Shown here: positions 33,625-44,115 of the stretch, piece after piece | Position numbering within the stretch: position 1 is the stretch's first letter | Layout: every line of letters starts with the position of its first letter | Source of the DNA: Diaporthe sp. PMI_573 | Lineage: Eukaryota > Ascomycota > Sordariomycetes > Diaporthales > Diaporthaceae | Length of the DNA: 64,000 nucleotides | Direction: 5' to 3' | Assembly (NCBI GenBank): GCA_021399435.1 | Contig: JAJTUP010000007.1 | Span: 1-64,000, forward strand | Made by a program: the position numbers and the translations under genes | Notes under the pieces: generated by a model | What the model saw: only the letters and a program-made list of their open reading frames with translations | Databases searched by the model: none | What the model was told of the DNA's origin: nothing

Positions 33625-35433
33625 TTGTATTCAACCATACCCATACTCAACAACTGCTCGACCATGCTAGCAACACAATTTTCAATCTGGAGTTATGTCC
33701 TGGCGGGCCTATTACTAGTGAGTCTTCACCTCAGAGCCGCGTCCACACTCTCCCAATCATCAAATCGTCATGCTCAGCAAAGACCTAACATCTCAATTCA
33801 GTCGTCGCTCTACGTGCTGTGCAAGGTTACGTACAATGTATTACTCCATCCGCTGAGAAAATATCCCGGCCCGAAATTTTGGGCAGCGTCCCGCATCCCA
33901 TATTTTCTCATGGTCAAGTCAGGGCTCTCGCACCGGCGTATCCTAGAGCTACACCAACAGTACGGCGATGTTGTGCGCGTAGCACCCAACGAACTCTCTT
34001 TCAGTGACCCCGACGCATGGAACGATATAATGGGCCACCGGAAGAAGGGCCAGGGCGAGAACGGGAAAGACTCCGTCTTCTGGGAGCGCCAACCTCACGC
34101 TATCATAGGCGCTGACCGCGAGAATCACACCAAAATAAGGAGGGTGCTCGCTCACGGCTTTTCCAATCAAGCAATGGTCGACCAACAACCACTGATAGGA
34201 CACTACGTTGATCTTCTCATCGAGAGGCTACGAGAGAAGAGCAAGAACGGTACTGAGCCATTGAACATGGTATCTTGGTATAACTGGACCACGTTTGATA
34301 TCATCGGCGATCTGGTATTTGGCGAATCATTTGGATGCCTGGACAGCTCAAGCTATCATTACTGGGTGAAATTTATCTTCGAGGCCGTATGGATCAACAC
34401 TATTATGGCCGAGCTTCGTCGATTTACCGTAGGCAGGTTTTGCCTACAATGGTTCATGCCAAAGACTATGGAGGAACGATCATGGCGGCATAAAAGATTG
34501 ACCGAGGAGAAAGTGGCCCAGCGTCTTCGTTTGGGGGTCGCGAGACCGGACTTCATGGAGGCTATGTCTCCAGAGAAAGGTGACCCGGTAAGTGATTACT
34601 TAGTGCTACCTCGACCAATGATCTTGATCTAAGCTAAGCCAATGCAGAAGTTGTCCATGCCTGAAATCATAGACAACGCAGGATTTCTCGTTCTAGCCGG
34701 CTCCGAGACGACGGCGACGACCCTTTCAGGAACCACTTTTCTCCTGGCGACCCATCCTGACGTTTTGACTAGACTTGCGCAGGAAGTCAGGTCTAGTTTC
34801 AACCACGAAAACGAGATCAATCTTCACAGTGTGCAACATCTTCAGTACATGATGGCCGTTCTCAAAGAAGCGATGCGATTCTACCCAGCTGTACCGTCAG
34901 CATTTTTACGGATTACGCCGCCTGCGGGGAATACGATACTGGGTCAGCATGTTCCGGGAGGGGTAAGACTGATACATACACATCCCTCTCGACCGCTTTA
35001 GCTGATTTATCTTTGTAGACACTACTTGGTATATGGCAATGGCCGATGTATCACAATCCCAAGTACTTCGATTCACCCGAAGCGTTCATCCCTGAACGTT
35101 GGCTTGGTGACTCGCGCTTCAAGTCCGATCGTGCTGAGGCATTCCAGCCATTCTCTGTTGGCTCACGTAATTGCGTAGGCAAGAAGTGAGCAGCGTCCAA
35201 AACTCCTAAGTCGTACTGGAAAAGAGTATCTAAATACTGATCTGTTGTGTTAAAATTGTAGTCTTGCGAACGCAGAAATGCAAATGATCTTGGCAAGACT
35301 GATTTGGAACTTCGACTTCAAGCTTGTCAATCCCGGAGTCAACTGGTTCGATGAGAACAGAACTTATGTGCTCTGGGAAAAGCCGGAATACCAGATGTAT
35401 CTTACACCACGCGAAACACCTTCGGAAACCTGA
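33625..35433 (+). CDS. Cytochrome P450 monooxygenase (second; isotrichodermin C-15 hydroxylase-like type)
   Basis: Four exons are proposed: 33,625-34,587, 34,648-34,962, 35,019-35,185 and 35,262-35,433, all GT-AG, giving 538 residues. The ATG at 33,664 (MLATQFSIWSYVLAGLL) is an equally good start and puts the membrane anchor at the very N-terminus. Motifs: LHPLRKYPGPK hinge, I-helix LAGSETTATTLSG, K-helix KEAMR, FIPERW, and haem loop FSVGSRNCVGKN with Cys near residue 478; the last intron falls directly after CVGK, splitting the Asn codon. The overall pattern resembles fungal P450s annotated as isotrichodermin C-15 hydroxylase (CYP65-like), a broad group common in secondary metabolism. Family name is inference. 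A degenerate duplicate of the last exon follows at 35,465-35,600. Confidence 0.88.
34588..34647 (+). other. Intron 1 of the second P450
   Basis: GTAAGTGATT...CCAATGCAG, 60 nt, phase 0. Confidence 0.85.
34963..35018 (+). other. Intron 2 of the second P450
   Basis: GTAAGACTGA...CTTTGTAG, 56 nt, phase 0. Confidence 0.85.
35186..35261 (+). other. Intron 3 of the second P450
   Basis: GTGAGCAGCG...AAATTGTAG, 76 nt, phase 2; splits the Asn codon after the haem-loop CVGK. Confidence 0.8.
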
Positions 35434-35464
35434 CGAGAATGGCAAGTACGAGCTCGGTACTCTA

Positions 35465-35600
35465 GGACGGAAACTTTGGCTTCTAGCAGGTTAATCCTGA
35501 AGTCAACTGGTTCGGTGAAAACAATACTTTGCTACGGGAAACCTCGGATTACCAGATGTATCTTAACACACGACACACCGTCGGTGACTTGATAAACATG
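35465..35600 (+). pseudogene. Degenerate tandem duplicate of the P450 terminal exon
   Basis: This stretch repeats the end of the preceding gene (35,303-35,440) with an offset of about 160 bp. The shared string agtcaactggttcg occurs in both, and translated pieces correspond: VNPGVNWFDEN with VNPEVNWFGEN, and EYQMYLTPR with DYQMYLNTR. It carries indels and has no haem loop, so it is a non-functional partial copy. Confidence 0.75.
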
Positions 35601-36407
35601 AGAGGCACAAGCCAAATATTCCCGCAAAGAACCACATGCCTTTAAATTGATGTGGTGATTCAGAGAATAGACGATGCTGTCAACTATTTTGCCTTCGTTC
35701 CTCCTCAAGCATGGTCGCTATATTAGCTTTCTCCAAATACCATACGATCTACCAGATCAAGCCCTCGGCTGCCCGCAATAGGCATTGCCTTTTCGCCGAG
35801 AGGAGGGAAGCCTTTTTGACGGCGATGAAAAAGAGGAACTGGGCAATGACCGTAGATACATTGACCGTTCTCATTCCGCGTTCAACGTAGCGAAGTGGCC
35901 GGAGTGACTTATTCCAGCAAATTGAATGAGAAACAATCAAAATCCAATTACGTCATGCAGCTTAAAGACACGAGTGTACTTGAATGTTTTGCTCAGCCTC
36001 AAAATCGATTGGCTTATCAAGGTAAGGCGTACGCTGCTCCACGCAAGCGGGAGTTGCGGCAGGAGGTGGTGCATGGCTACAGACACAGGCTGTGGCAACG
36101 AACCAACCTGGAATCGTGTGAGGTTTAAAAGTGGCAGAAGGGATGTATTGGACAATACATTGGCTGATGGATTGGTAACAAAGTGTGAGGGATTGTTTGA
36201 ACCAACTTATCAACGACTCAGGATAATGTTAGATACGGAGTGAAAAGGTTGTTGCACCGACCTAGCAAATTAAACCGTACCTGATCAGGGCAAAAGGCCT
36301 ACACCTCCTATCAAAGATGACCACTCAAACTACCAATCTCCATTTGAATCGCATTACACAAACTCATTTTGCACATAGCAAAGAAAATGCTTTTAATGGG
36401 CACTATA
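35601..36407. other. Intergenic region between convergent genes
   Basis: About 0.8 kb between the 3' ends of the second P450 and the ThDP-enzyme gene. Short frames on both strands, none convincing. Confidence 0.45.
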
Positions 36408-38471
36408 TCAGTTGTAGTGAGGCCTTGGCACATTGTCATAGTAAGGTACCACTATGACATTCTTGTCATCGGTGTTACCAACCATGGCAACGGTACCGGG
36501 GTGGATAGGATGTGAGCTCGTGATGATTTCCAAGAGAGCTGGTTTGCCGGACAAAGCACTCTGAGCCAACTTCTTGACAGCATCATCGATATCTGTCGGT
36601 TTGCTGACGCGCTCAGAGGCACAACCCAGGCCTTGAGCAACAGTGCTGAAGTTCATCGCCTGTGAAAGTATTGCCGCAGGGCGTGACTTTGTGATAGCAC
36701 CGTACATGATCTCCTGCCCGCCTTGACTCATACCCCAACAGTGGTTGTTGCAGACAATGGTGAGGATCTTGGCACCGAAGCGGGCGTAGGTGTCGAGCTC
36801 CGCAAGGTGCAGGCCTCCGGAGCCGTCGCCTTGGATGTTTACCACCAGGCGGTCCGGCTCAGCGATGCTGGCGCCCAAGCTGTAGCCCCAACCATTGCCA
36901 AGGAACCCGAGATAGCCGCAGCTGTAGATTATTCTCTTCGGGCGCAGGAACTCGCTGGTCATTACAGTCCAACTTCCACATTCGCCGCCATCTGTTCAAG
37001 CAGCAATCAAGTTAGCGGTGGGGAGGCTCAAGTGCTTGAATGCATGCTGGGAAACTTGTTGAGAGATACTGAGGTGTGTGCTCAAGTGTGTGTGAAAGAA
37101 TGAGTGAGTCCATAGGTAGGGGCTCAAGTGCTCGGTTTCAGTACCAAGCCCTGCGTAGACAGGCGCCAAAGAAGGGCTATTATCCGAGGCGACATGGCTT
37201 CTGCAGTAATACCGAAGACAACACTTACCTATGGAAAGCGTTGCATCCTCGGGCAGTGAAGAAAAGGCCCGCTTCAATGCATGGTACGGATGCACTCTAC
37301 CGGGCTCAAATTCTTCGGCATCCTTTTCCTGGGGCATTGGCCCGGCCTTGAGCCCCATCGTTGTCTTGACCCAGTCATCTGGTGCCGTGTAGTTGACGCT
37401 GGATAGGCCTCTGGCCAGAGCATCAATGGCCGGCTTGGCATCTGATGTAATCCCGAGGTGAATTTCATGCGCCCTGCCGATTTCCCCAGAGTCCACATCC
37501 ACCTGGATGTACTGACATACATCTGGGTGGGGAATGCAGGGAGAGCCTCGGCTCCCCAGGAAGAATCCCGTACGCGCTCCGAGCAATAACACAAGATCCG
37601 GGGCCGGATGTTTGATTATCTGAAGGGCGCTCAGAAGGTTTGCAACGCCACCCCGGAGAGGATGTTTGTTGGGCAGAGCACCCGAGTACTCGTTGCTATG
37701 GAATGTGGGAACCTGAGCTTTCGCAACAAAGTCGTGGAAGGTTGGATCCTCCTCAAGGCCCCTGGCTCCTGCGCCAGTGATAATGACCGGGCGCTTTGAT
37801 GCAGAGAACATTTGCACGGCCTTCTGAATAGCCTCGGGGTGCGGACCTGCCGGATAGGAAGGCTTCATGCGGATCGAGCCCCAGGAGATGCGTTTGGGCT
37901 CTACTGGAGAGAAAAGGACGTCGATGGGGAAGTCAATCAGTACCGGCCCTGTCGGTCCCGCGGTAGCCATATGGAAGGCGTGGGACACCAGTCTCGGGAT
38001 TTCTTCAGCGTGTACACAGCGGTGGCAGAAGCGCGTGACAGGCTTGCTGACAACGACCTGGTCGTGGAAGCCTTGAAGGACATTCATCTCGGCATCGCGT
38101 TGGGGCGCCGAGCTTGTGATACAGAAGATGGGACTCCTATCGGCCATTGCAGTCGAAATCCCGGCCAACGCGTTGCCGAATCCACTATTCGCAGTGAAGA
38201 AGCATACGCCGACTTGGCCCTTGACCTTGGCGTAGCCCTCAGCAGCCTGCACAGCAACCGTCTCGTGCCTCGTATCGATGAGTCGGATTCCGGAATCGTG
38301 GGCCCCCATGAGAAAAGCGTCGAGGTGGCCGCCGTGCAGGCCAAAGGCGACGCCCACACCTAGGTGAACTAGGGTCTGAGCCAGGAGGTCGCCGCCAGTG
38401 AATTCTCTACCCTTCGGAAGAGATATCTGGGGGTAGCCTGCATTGCTCTTGTTTGCTGCTGTAGACACCAT
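36408..38471 (-). CDS. ThDP-dependent enzyme of the acetolactate synthase / 2-hydroxyacyl lyase superfamily
   Basis: Exons on the minus strand are 38,471-37,229 and 36,991-36,408, with a 237-nt GTAAGT...AACAG intron; the product is 608 residues. All three ThDP modules are present. The N-terminal PYR module has the cofactor-activating Glu in DTRHETVAV (residue about 70). The central module has VIITGAGARGLEED. The C-terminal PP module has GDGSGG (469-474) and NN (496-497), the Mg/diphosphate motif with normal spacing. Such enzymes cleave or form C-C bonds next to a carbonyl (2-ketoacid decarboxylation, acyloin formation, 2-hydroxyacyl-CoA cleavage). It looks unlike the mitochondrial Ilv2-type synthase I would expect as a housekeeping gene and lacks an obvious transit peptide. 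ATG at 38,549 is an upstream alternative (634 residues). It is divergent from the SDR gene, suggesting co-regulation. Substrate unknown. Confidence 0.87.
36992..37228 (-). other. Intron of the ThDP-enzyme gene
   Basis: 237 nt, donor GTAAGTGTTG, acceptor GCTTGAACAG (minus strand). Much of it is open in the upstream frame, which can mislead gene finders into a false C-terminus at 36,996. Splicing restores GGECGSWTVMTSEF leading to the GDG motif. Confidence 0.8.
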
Positions 38472-39087
38472 CTTGAGGCCCGGAATGATTCTCTCGATGA
38501 AGTCGACAAGGAATTGAAGGTTCCTACGTCCGGATATACGAGATATCAATCTCTAACACTAAGCACCTGAGTCCGGCACGCAGCATAAGCGAGACCAAGT
38601 CAAGTGAATGAAGCAGTGACGAACCGATTGTCTTTAAGCCCCCCCACGCATTATTTATGTATTTTACTACTGGCTGCAAATTATCTGCTTATTACCGAGA
38701 TAGCCTAGTATATGGCTTGGCTTCTAGGTTGAAATATCAAGAGGGGTTTCCCCTCACTTGAAAAGCACCTCGGTATCATCGCGGGTTGATCGGGCTTGGG
38801 CTAGGTCGGTATACTAACCGCAATGATATTCAGTTCTCCTCAACGGATCCGCATCTCAGAGGGGCCGTGTGTAACCTGGGAGGAGAGGGGTTACGTGGCA
38901 GTGCTTCCTCGGCCCTCGTGACTTTGACAAGACAACAAAACCGGAAAGCTATTAGTGCTTGTGTATCAGTGCCAGGCATCGTTGATCGCATGAATATCAG
39001 GTGCGAGCCTATGATTGAATTCAGCTCTTCCCCGCAAACTGGACAGTTTCGACAGGACCGGCAATAAAACTGCAAGCTACATACACA
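38472..39087. promoter_or_regulatory. Shared promoter between ThDP-enzyme and SDR genes
   Basis: A 616-bp divergent intergenic region. It contains the inverted motif CGGTATACTAACCG (38,807-38,820), a CGG-N8-CCG arrangement of the kind bound by Zn2Cys6 dimers, and a nearby CGGTATCATCG (38,771). Both point to shared control by the cluster regulator, by inference. Confidence 0.5.
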
Positions 39088-40036
39088 ATGCCTGAATTCA
39101 CAGTGTCCGATGGCGACTTGGCTCCGCTGAGCGGCAAGGTGGTGGTTGTAACAGGATGCTCCAGTGGTATCGGTCTAGCCACAGTGCAAGAGCTGCTCAA
39201 AATCGGGGCAAAGGTCGTTGGGGGAGATTTGTCCGATCCTAAGTCAGCGGTTGACAGTCGCGACTTCGAATTTGTCCAAGTCAACGTGACTGACTGGAAG
39301 GCTTTGTGCATTCTTTTCAAGCACGCTATAAGCGGATTCGGGCGAATTGACCATGTGTTCGCGAACGCTGGTGCGTATTGCCCGATAAATGACTCTGGCT
39401 GGAGAAAGGCACTTCCACTGACCCGTCACATCAGGTATCGGCCCTAAGATGGACTTGCTCACAGATGAATTCGATGAGGATGGCGAGCTCAAACGGCCAA
39501 ATCACATCGTTTTCGATGTCAACCTTTCAGCCGTCGTTGACACCGTCAAGCTAGGAATCCATTATATCCGGAAGAACCCAAGCGGTGGCAGCATTGTGGT
39601 TACAGCGTCGGCTTCTTCGTACCAGAGGTATCCGTGTTACGACTACACCTCCGCTAAGCATGGCGTACATGGCCTGGTTCGGGGACTTGTTTCCGAGATT
39701 GGACCCGAGACAGACATTCCTGTCCGGATCAACGGCATCGCACCGGGATGGACTGTTACTGGGCTTGTGAGTGAAGCCCTTTGTGCCAAGGCAGGGGTTC
39801 CATCGCAAGGGCCAGAGATTGCAGCTCGATCAGCCCTTATTCTCATGGCTGAAAGTTCCCGACACGGAGAGATAATCCATTCATCTCAGGGAAAATACTT
39901 TGAGCTCGAATCGCATCTTCTCCGGGCCACTGATGATATTCTGCAAGAAGCACCGACTGTTGAACCGGTAACAAGATCACTTGCAGATGAATATCGACAA
40001 ATATTAGCAGTGGCTCACAAGGAACAGGGGAAGTAA
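39088..40036 (+). CDS. Short-chain dehydrogenase/reductase (SDR)
   Basis: Exons 39,088-39,370 and 39,435-40,036 with a 64-nt intron (GTGCGT...ACATCAG) give 294 residues. The classical SDR marks are all there: the nucleotide-binding TGCSSGIG near residue 27, NAG (split by the intron), the catalytic Ser in VTASASSYQ, and YTSAKHG with the Tyr/Lys pair. An Asp following the second strand (GGDLSD) suggests NAD(H) preference. The C-terminal part after IAPGWTVTG is longer than usual and carries an acidic tail. It should oxidise a hydroxyl or reduce a ketone on the cluster product or precursor. Divergent from the ThDP-enzyme gene. Confidence 0.9.
39371..39434 (+). other. Intron of the SDR gene
   Basis: GTGCGTATTG...CACATCAG, 64 nt, joins NA-G to IGPKMDLL in frame. 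Confidence 0.8.
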
Positions 40037-40732
40037 ACAGTACCATACGTAAATGCTAGATATACGTATGTAATTAGCTATACAAAGACTGATTTTGGAT
40101 GAATACCCCGGCGCACGCCCTGTATCACAACATAGAGTCACGAATCTCATAAAGCTGAAGCTGTATTGCATTTACACTGAGTGCTACGCCTCAGAGATGT
40201 CTATTTCCAGCCACATTTTCATTTCTTGGTACCTAGCCTCCGTCATGCTTCCGGTTGCGCGCTGGCGCAGGCGGCACTGCAGTGGCATGCAGGTGACTGT
40301 GGCTGGTCATAATTGGCGACAGGTAATACTGCGGTGGTACCACACGCATCCGCCCAGCTGTCGGGCTGTGCCAGTGGGGGCCTATGACACCGGTGAGCAC
40401 CCAGGGAGCATTTCTGACGCCTACTGGCACCAGTCCTGAGTGCAGCTGGCTGCTGTGTAATTTTCTTTGCTACACAACATACCGTTTTAGGTGTCTACAT
40501 TTAAAATTTGACCCCCACTTCGGCACAAATTTGGCCAACCGATTGGAAATGCTTCAGAATGAGCGTCGTCGATTACTCAGTCAATGTATGGCAGTTCAAG
40601 ACCTGAAGGTCATTTATCTGGCCCGGGCCGCATAGCTGAAATGGGAATGAAGGATTTGAATCTGTCTTCCACCCTTGAAAGGAAATCTCTCCCCGCTAAA
40701 ACTCAAGTTCCCTTGTGTTCTACTCAGCTACT
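40037..40732. other. Intergenic region
   Basis: 3' side of the SDR gene and promoter of the seven-helix gene. No supported gene on either strand. Confidence 0.5.
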
Positions 40733-42114
40733 ATGGCAGAGGTAGAAGATTATGCGACCTCGATCCGGACTGTCTCCTGGACCTTGGGCGCGATCATCAT
40801 TTGCATGAGTGCTGCACGACTATGGGTCCGCTTCAAGATACTAAATCAGCCGAATTGGGATGACCTCTTCAACGTTTTGGCAACAGTATGCCCTCAGGCT
40901 CTGACTTATCGAGTCCTTGGATACGAAGCTGATTATATGCAGATGTCTGCTATAATTTGCACTGCACTAGTTGCTGTGGGAACACACTACGGCCTCGGTC
41001 GTTCGAAGTACACTATCGATAACCCCAGTGATCTGTCCCAGGCCATCAAATACACAATAATTTCATCGACTTTGAACTTGGTGTCGACATCGTTTGGGAA
41101 GCTATCCGCCATAATTTTCCTCGTACGACTGATGGGAATAGCTGCTCCGAGATGGCAACTTTCCGCAGTATGGGCCGCAGGTGGAATGATGGTCGTTTTG
41201 AACATCTTGGGGTTTGTCATGACTATCGGGTTCTGTTATCCTGCCGCCAAGCAGTGGGATCCAACCCTCGAGGGATGGTGTATGGACCAAAAACTCCGGT
41301 ATGATCTAGACTCCGCTGTTTCATATCGCGACTCCTCGCCAACCCTGAGAGACTTGGTTCGTCGGCTGATAAGTAGCCCCCTTTCCAGAATGGCTGCTGG
41401 CTATATCATCACCATTTACCATGTTTTAATGGATATCATTATAGCAACATATCCCGCAATCCCGATACGACATTTGAAGATTAGTTATCTCACCAAATTT
41501 GGCTTGTGTTTGCTGATGGGAGGCGGCTGGTTGTAAGGGCGTTCCGATTCTCCTAAACCTTCTTACTCACTAAAAGATATGCTGACTGCATACATTTTCA
41601 AAGTGCCGCTGCTGCAACGTTTATGAAAATGTCTTATTTCAAATACATTCTCACTGAAACCGCCGATTTCACTCTTTCGTGGTCGCCCATCATACTTTGG
41701 TGCATGTAAGCGAGTCAACATTGATCAATATCGTCGATTCCTCGATAATAGTGACAGACACTGACAATTGAGAGTCTCGCAGCGCAGAGGTACGCGAATT
41801 CTCGAATGCTCAGTTACAAGGCCTCCCGGTGTTTCATTCAGTAGCTAACACCTTTGCAGATGGATGCAGTTATCATCTTCGGGACCATCCCTATGCTTTG
41901 GCCGCTGTTGAAAATCTTTTCTGGCAAGTGCGTCATTAGGTCAAGGAACTTCGCGCAATATGAACAAGCACCGAACGCTCTCGACCACGAAGATGGAGCT
42001 GAGGCATTCCAGCTAGCGGACGAGAGGCCAAATCGCATAGCAGGCCCCGCGACGCGGTTATTGCAGGAGGTAGACGGCATGAGAACCACCGTTACGGTGG
42101 CAGGTGGCGACTAG
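40733..42114 (+). CDS. Pth11-like seven-transmembrane protein (fungal rhodopsin-type domain)
   Basis: Six exons are proposed: 40,733-40,885, 40,943-41,298, 41,389-41,532, 41,604-41,705, 41,783-41,789 and 41,860-42,114, giving 338 residues. Typical marks of this family are the first helix followed by RLWVRFK, WDDLFNVLA opening helix 2, a GTHYGLGR loop, an extracellular WDPTLEGWC segment, and a late helix DAVIIFGTIPMLWPLL with a polar cytoplasmic tail. The fifth exon is only 7 nt (CGCAGAG); it alone restores the frame to read WCIAEMDAVIIF. Two introns (57 and 90 nt) are multiples of three without stops, so unspliced forms would stay open. Such proteins occur often in fungal metabolite clusters, perhaps sensing or localising the product; that is inference. 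The first ATG (40,733) is used because the upstream open frame starts with GTG. Confidence 0.75.
40886..40942 (+). other. Intron 1 of the Pth11-like gene (stopless, 3n)
   Basis: GTATGCCCTC...TATATGCAG, 57 nt with no in-frame stop. Removing it gives FNVLATMSAIICTALVAVG, a proper second helix; keeping it inserts 19 polar residues. Confidence 0.7.
41299..41388 (+). other. Intron 2 of the Pth11-like gene (stopless, 3n)
   Basis: GTATGATCTA...CCTTTCCAG, 90 nt with no in-frame stop. Removal joins DQKLR to MAAGYIITI. Confidence 0.6.
41533..41603 (+). other. Intron 3 of the Pth11-like gene
   Basis: GTAAGGGCGT...TTTTCAAAG, 71 nt. It bypasses the stop at 41,534 and joins MGGGW-F to AAAATFMK. Confidence 0.7.
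41706..41782 (+). other. Intron 4 of the Pth11-like gene
   Basis: GTAAGCGAGT...GTCTCGCAG, 77 nt, immediately before the 7-nt exon. Confidence 0.65.
41790..41859 (+). other. Intron 5 of the Pth11-like gene
   Basis: GTACGCGAAT...CCTTTGCAG, 70 nt, immediately after the 7-nt exon. Confidence 0.65.
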
Positions 42115-42442
42115 GACACGATAACGCGACACTGTGGTAAAGCTTCGCGATCGAGTGGCCTTTGAGCAACCCGGTGATCCCTCGCAACTTCTATAGAGAG
42201 ATCCTCCTGCCCGAGGATGCTAGCTAGCTGGTATAGAATAACTTGATGTCCCCTCTTAACACCTTCTCTTTTAAATTCAAGACTCTGAACAGCTTAATGG
42301 TAGTATGGTGATTTCAAGTTTAAGGCGAAATCTATTTAATTTAGTTGGCATTGGAAATGATGAAAATAGAAACCTAATATTCATTTAAGAGAAAAAAAGG
42401 AATTCTACTCTAAGTATTATACAAAGTTTATATGATTCAATC
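42115..42442. other. AT-rich convergent intergenic region
   Basis: Separates the 3' ends of the Pth11-like gene and the Zn2Cys6 gene. Contains A/T runs suitable for two 3' ends; nothing else is seen. Confidence 0.5.
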
Positions 42443-44115
42443 CTAGAGAAGAATTGTCCTAAATGCTATTAGAAGGCTTTGGCGACCCCCTCCGCGGCCT
42501 GCTAAAGCATGCCAGTGGTTTGAATCGAGACGGTTAGCTAGACTTTCTATACTCCCGACTTTACCATCCACCTCCTGTTCCAATAAAGCTTCAAGAGACA
42601 ATGCGGTGAGGCTCTCGGCTCGTAGTTTGAGGTTCTCGTGAATCTGCGATTGCCGTGCTGCACGGAAATGATGAATAACCCCTGCCATGATCCCGGAGTC
42701 ATATAAACCTTCCCGTCTTTGTGACCTGGTCAGCAATTCGAGAGCGCGATCGCACACCGTCTCGTCTGAACACTTTGCGGCCAGTGCAAAGAGCGGAGTC
42801 ACGATCCCGTTCTCCGAGGAGAACGTTCGCCGTTGGCTAACATTACTCTGATTGAGACTTGCCTTCGCTCCTTGAGAGTGACGAAATAACTCATGGGCCA
42901 TGTCCAGTATTTTCTCAACTCTTGGATTCGGCGATGCTCCGAAAATGCTCTCATTGATTGGATAATTCGCGTCAAGGACCATCTTTGACACATGATACTG
43001 GATGATTAGGAGCTGTGCGCCGAGATGCTCGCTCTTGTCGGTATTCTCTCCGAAGGCTGACTGCTCAAATCGAGCCAGCCAGACACGGAAGCGGTCCTGG
43101 AAAAGGCTTTTCTGCTCTGATACTAGTGGCGGTAGCGAGTCTTCCCCGCAGAATTTGTGTGGCAAATGTGTCGTGAAGAAGTGAAACAGAGAAGTTTGAA
43201 GTCTTCTAAAGGCTCCATAGGCTTCATCTAGACTTAGAAAGGCCTTCTCATCCCCATCAGCTTCGGTTGATAGGTGTAGACGTGGAGTACGTCTAAGGTC
43301 AAAAACAGTAGCCTGTAGGTCTAGGCTTTCGAATACACGAGACATGGCGTCCAACTGGCTATCATGCTCGAATTCTAGGCTGTTTCGCTGGGTTGATAGC
43401 AAGTCTAGGCCACTGTTCAAGTGACGTATCGCAGCTTCGCTGTCCCCGAGAGCTTCTTCGAAGCAGCAGAATAGGATACAGCACGTGAGCGCAGCCTTGA
43501 TTGTATTAGGATCGGGCCTCTCAATCCGCCTCCTCAAAGAATGAATCGCCTTGCCGTACTGTGCCAGTGGCCCATACTTGGTGTGGTCGGGCCTGGCAGT
43601 CGCTGCAGTGGTACAGTCGAGGTGGAGTGAGCTCAGCGACACAAGCGCCTGCCGTACCACAGAATCTTGATGGCTTTGCTCAAGGACAGTCTTTGTCCAG
43701 AAGTCGACGTTGAAGTGGCTTGCGATCTCATGAGCGCCTTGCACACAGAAATAGTGGAGGATTTGGCGGTCTCTCTGGGATCCTGGAATTTTGAAAGGGA
43801 TAGCGTAGCTGGTGATGGAAATTTCTGATCTGGGCACAATGGCGGCTGCGTTTTTCTGACATGTGGAGGCAAATGACGTGCCTTTATCCGCAGCGTAACC
43901 ATCGCATGTCCATCCGGCCCGAGTGCATCTCCGACATGATGGGCGAGCTTCGTCACACTTGACGTGCCTCTTGCTTTGGCCCTGTCAGCCAGGTCCAATT
44001 CCACGCTTGGACTCGCACAGGGGATGTATCAGCCTTACCGACAAATTCCACAGCCACTTCGCGACCTGGGTGTGCTGGTCCGCGTCCTAGTCGCTGTCGA
44101 AGGATTGCTTTGCAT
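42443..44115 (-). CDS. Zn2Cys6 (GAL4-type) transcription factor, likely cluster regulator
   Basis: Exon 1 is 44,115-44,039 and exon 2 43,973-42,443 on the minus strand, with a 65-nt GTAAGG...CAAAG intron, giving 535 residues. Splicing creates a perfect binuclear zinc cluster with spacing C-x2-C-x6-C-x6-C-x2-C-x6-C: the first two Cys (CGIC) come from exon 1 and the other four (KCDEARPSCRRCTRAGWTC) from exon 2. The rest resembles the fungal-specific regulatory region: FCVQGAHEIASHFN, then SLSSLHLD and many amphipathic helices (ALTCCILFCCFEEALG). A finder using only the longest frame would miss the DNA-binding domain, because the 464-codon frame starts after it. The gene lies centrally in the cluster, between the Pth11-like and sulfotransferase genes. 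It probably binds CGG half-sites in the shared promoters; that is inference. Confidence 0.88.
43974..44038 (-). other. Intron inside the zinc-cluster coding region
   Basis: 65 nt, donor GTAAGGCTGA, acceptor GGGCCAAAG (minus strand). It falls right after the second Cys, splitting an Arg codon. Confidence 0.8.

Noticed and set aside
36996..37228. C-terminal tail of the long 517-codon ThDP frame
   Set aside because: The translated His/Ser/Thr-rich tail is intron read-through; splicing at 37,228/36,992 leads to the essential GDG motif.
41534..41536. TAA at 41,534 as the end of the Pth11-like protein
   Set aside because: It is the start of a GTAAGG intron; downstream exons restore the expected last helices.
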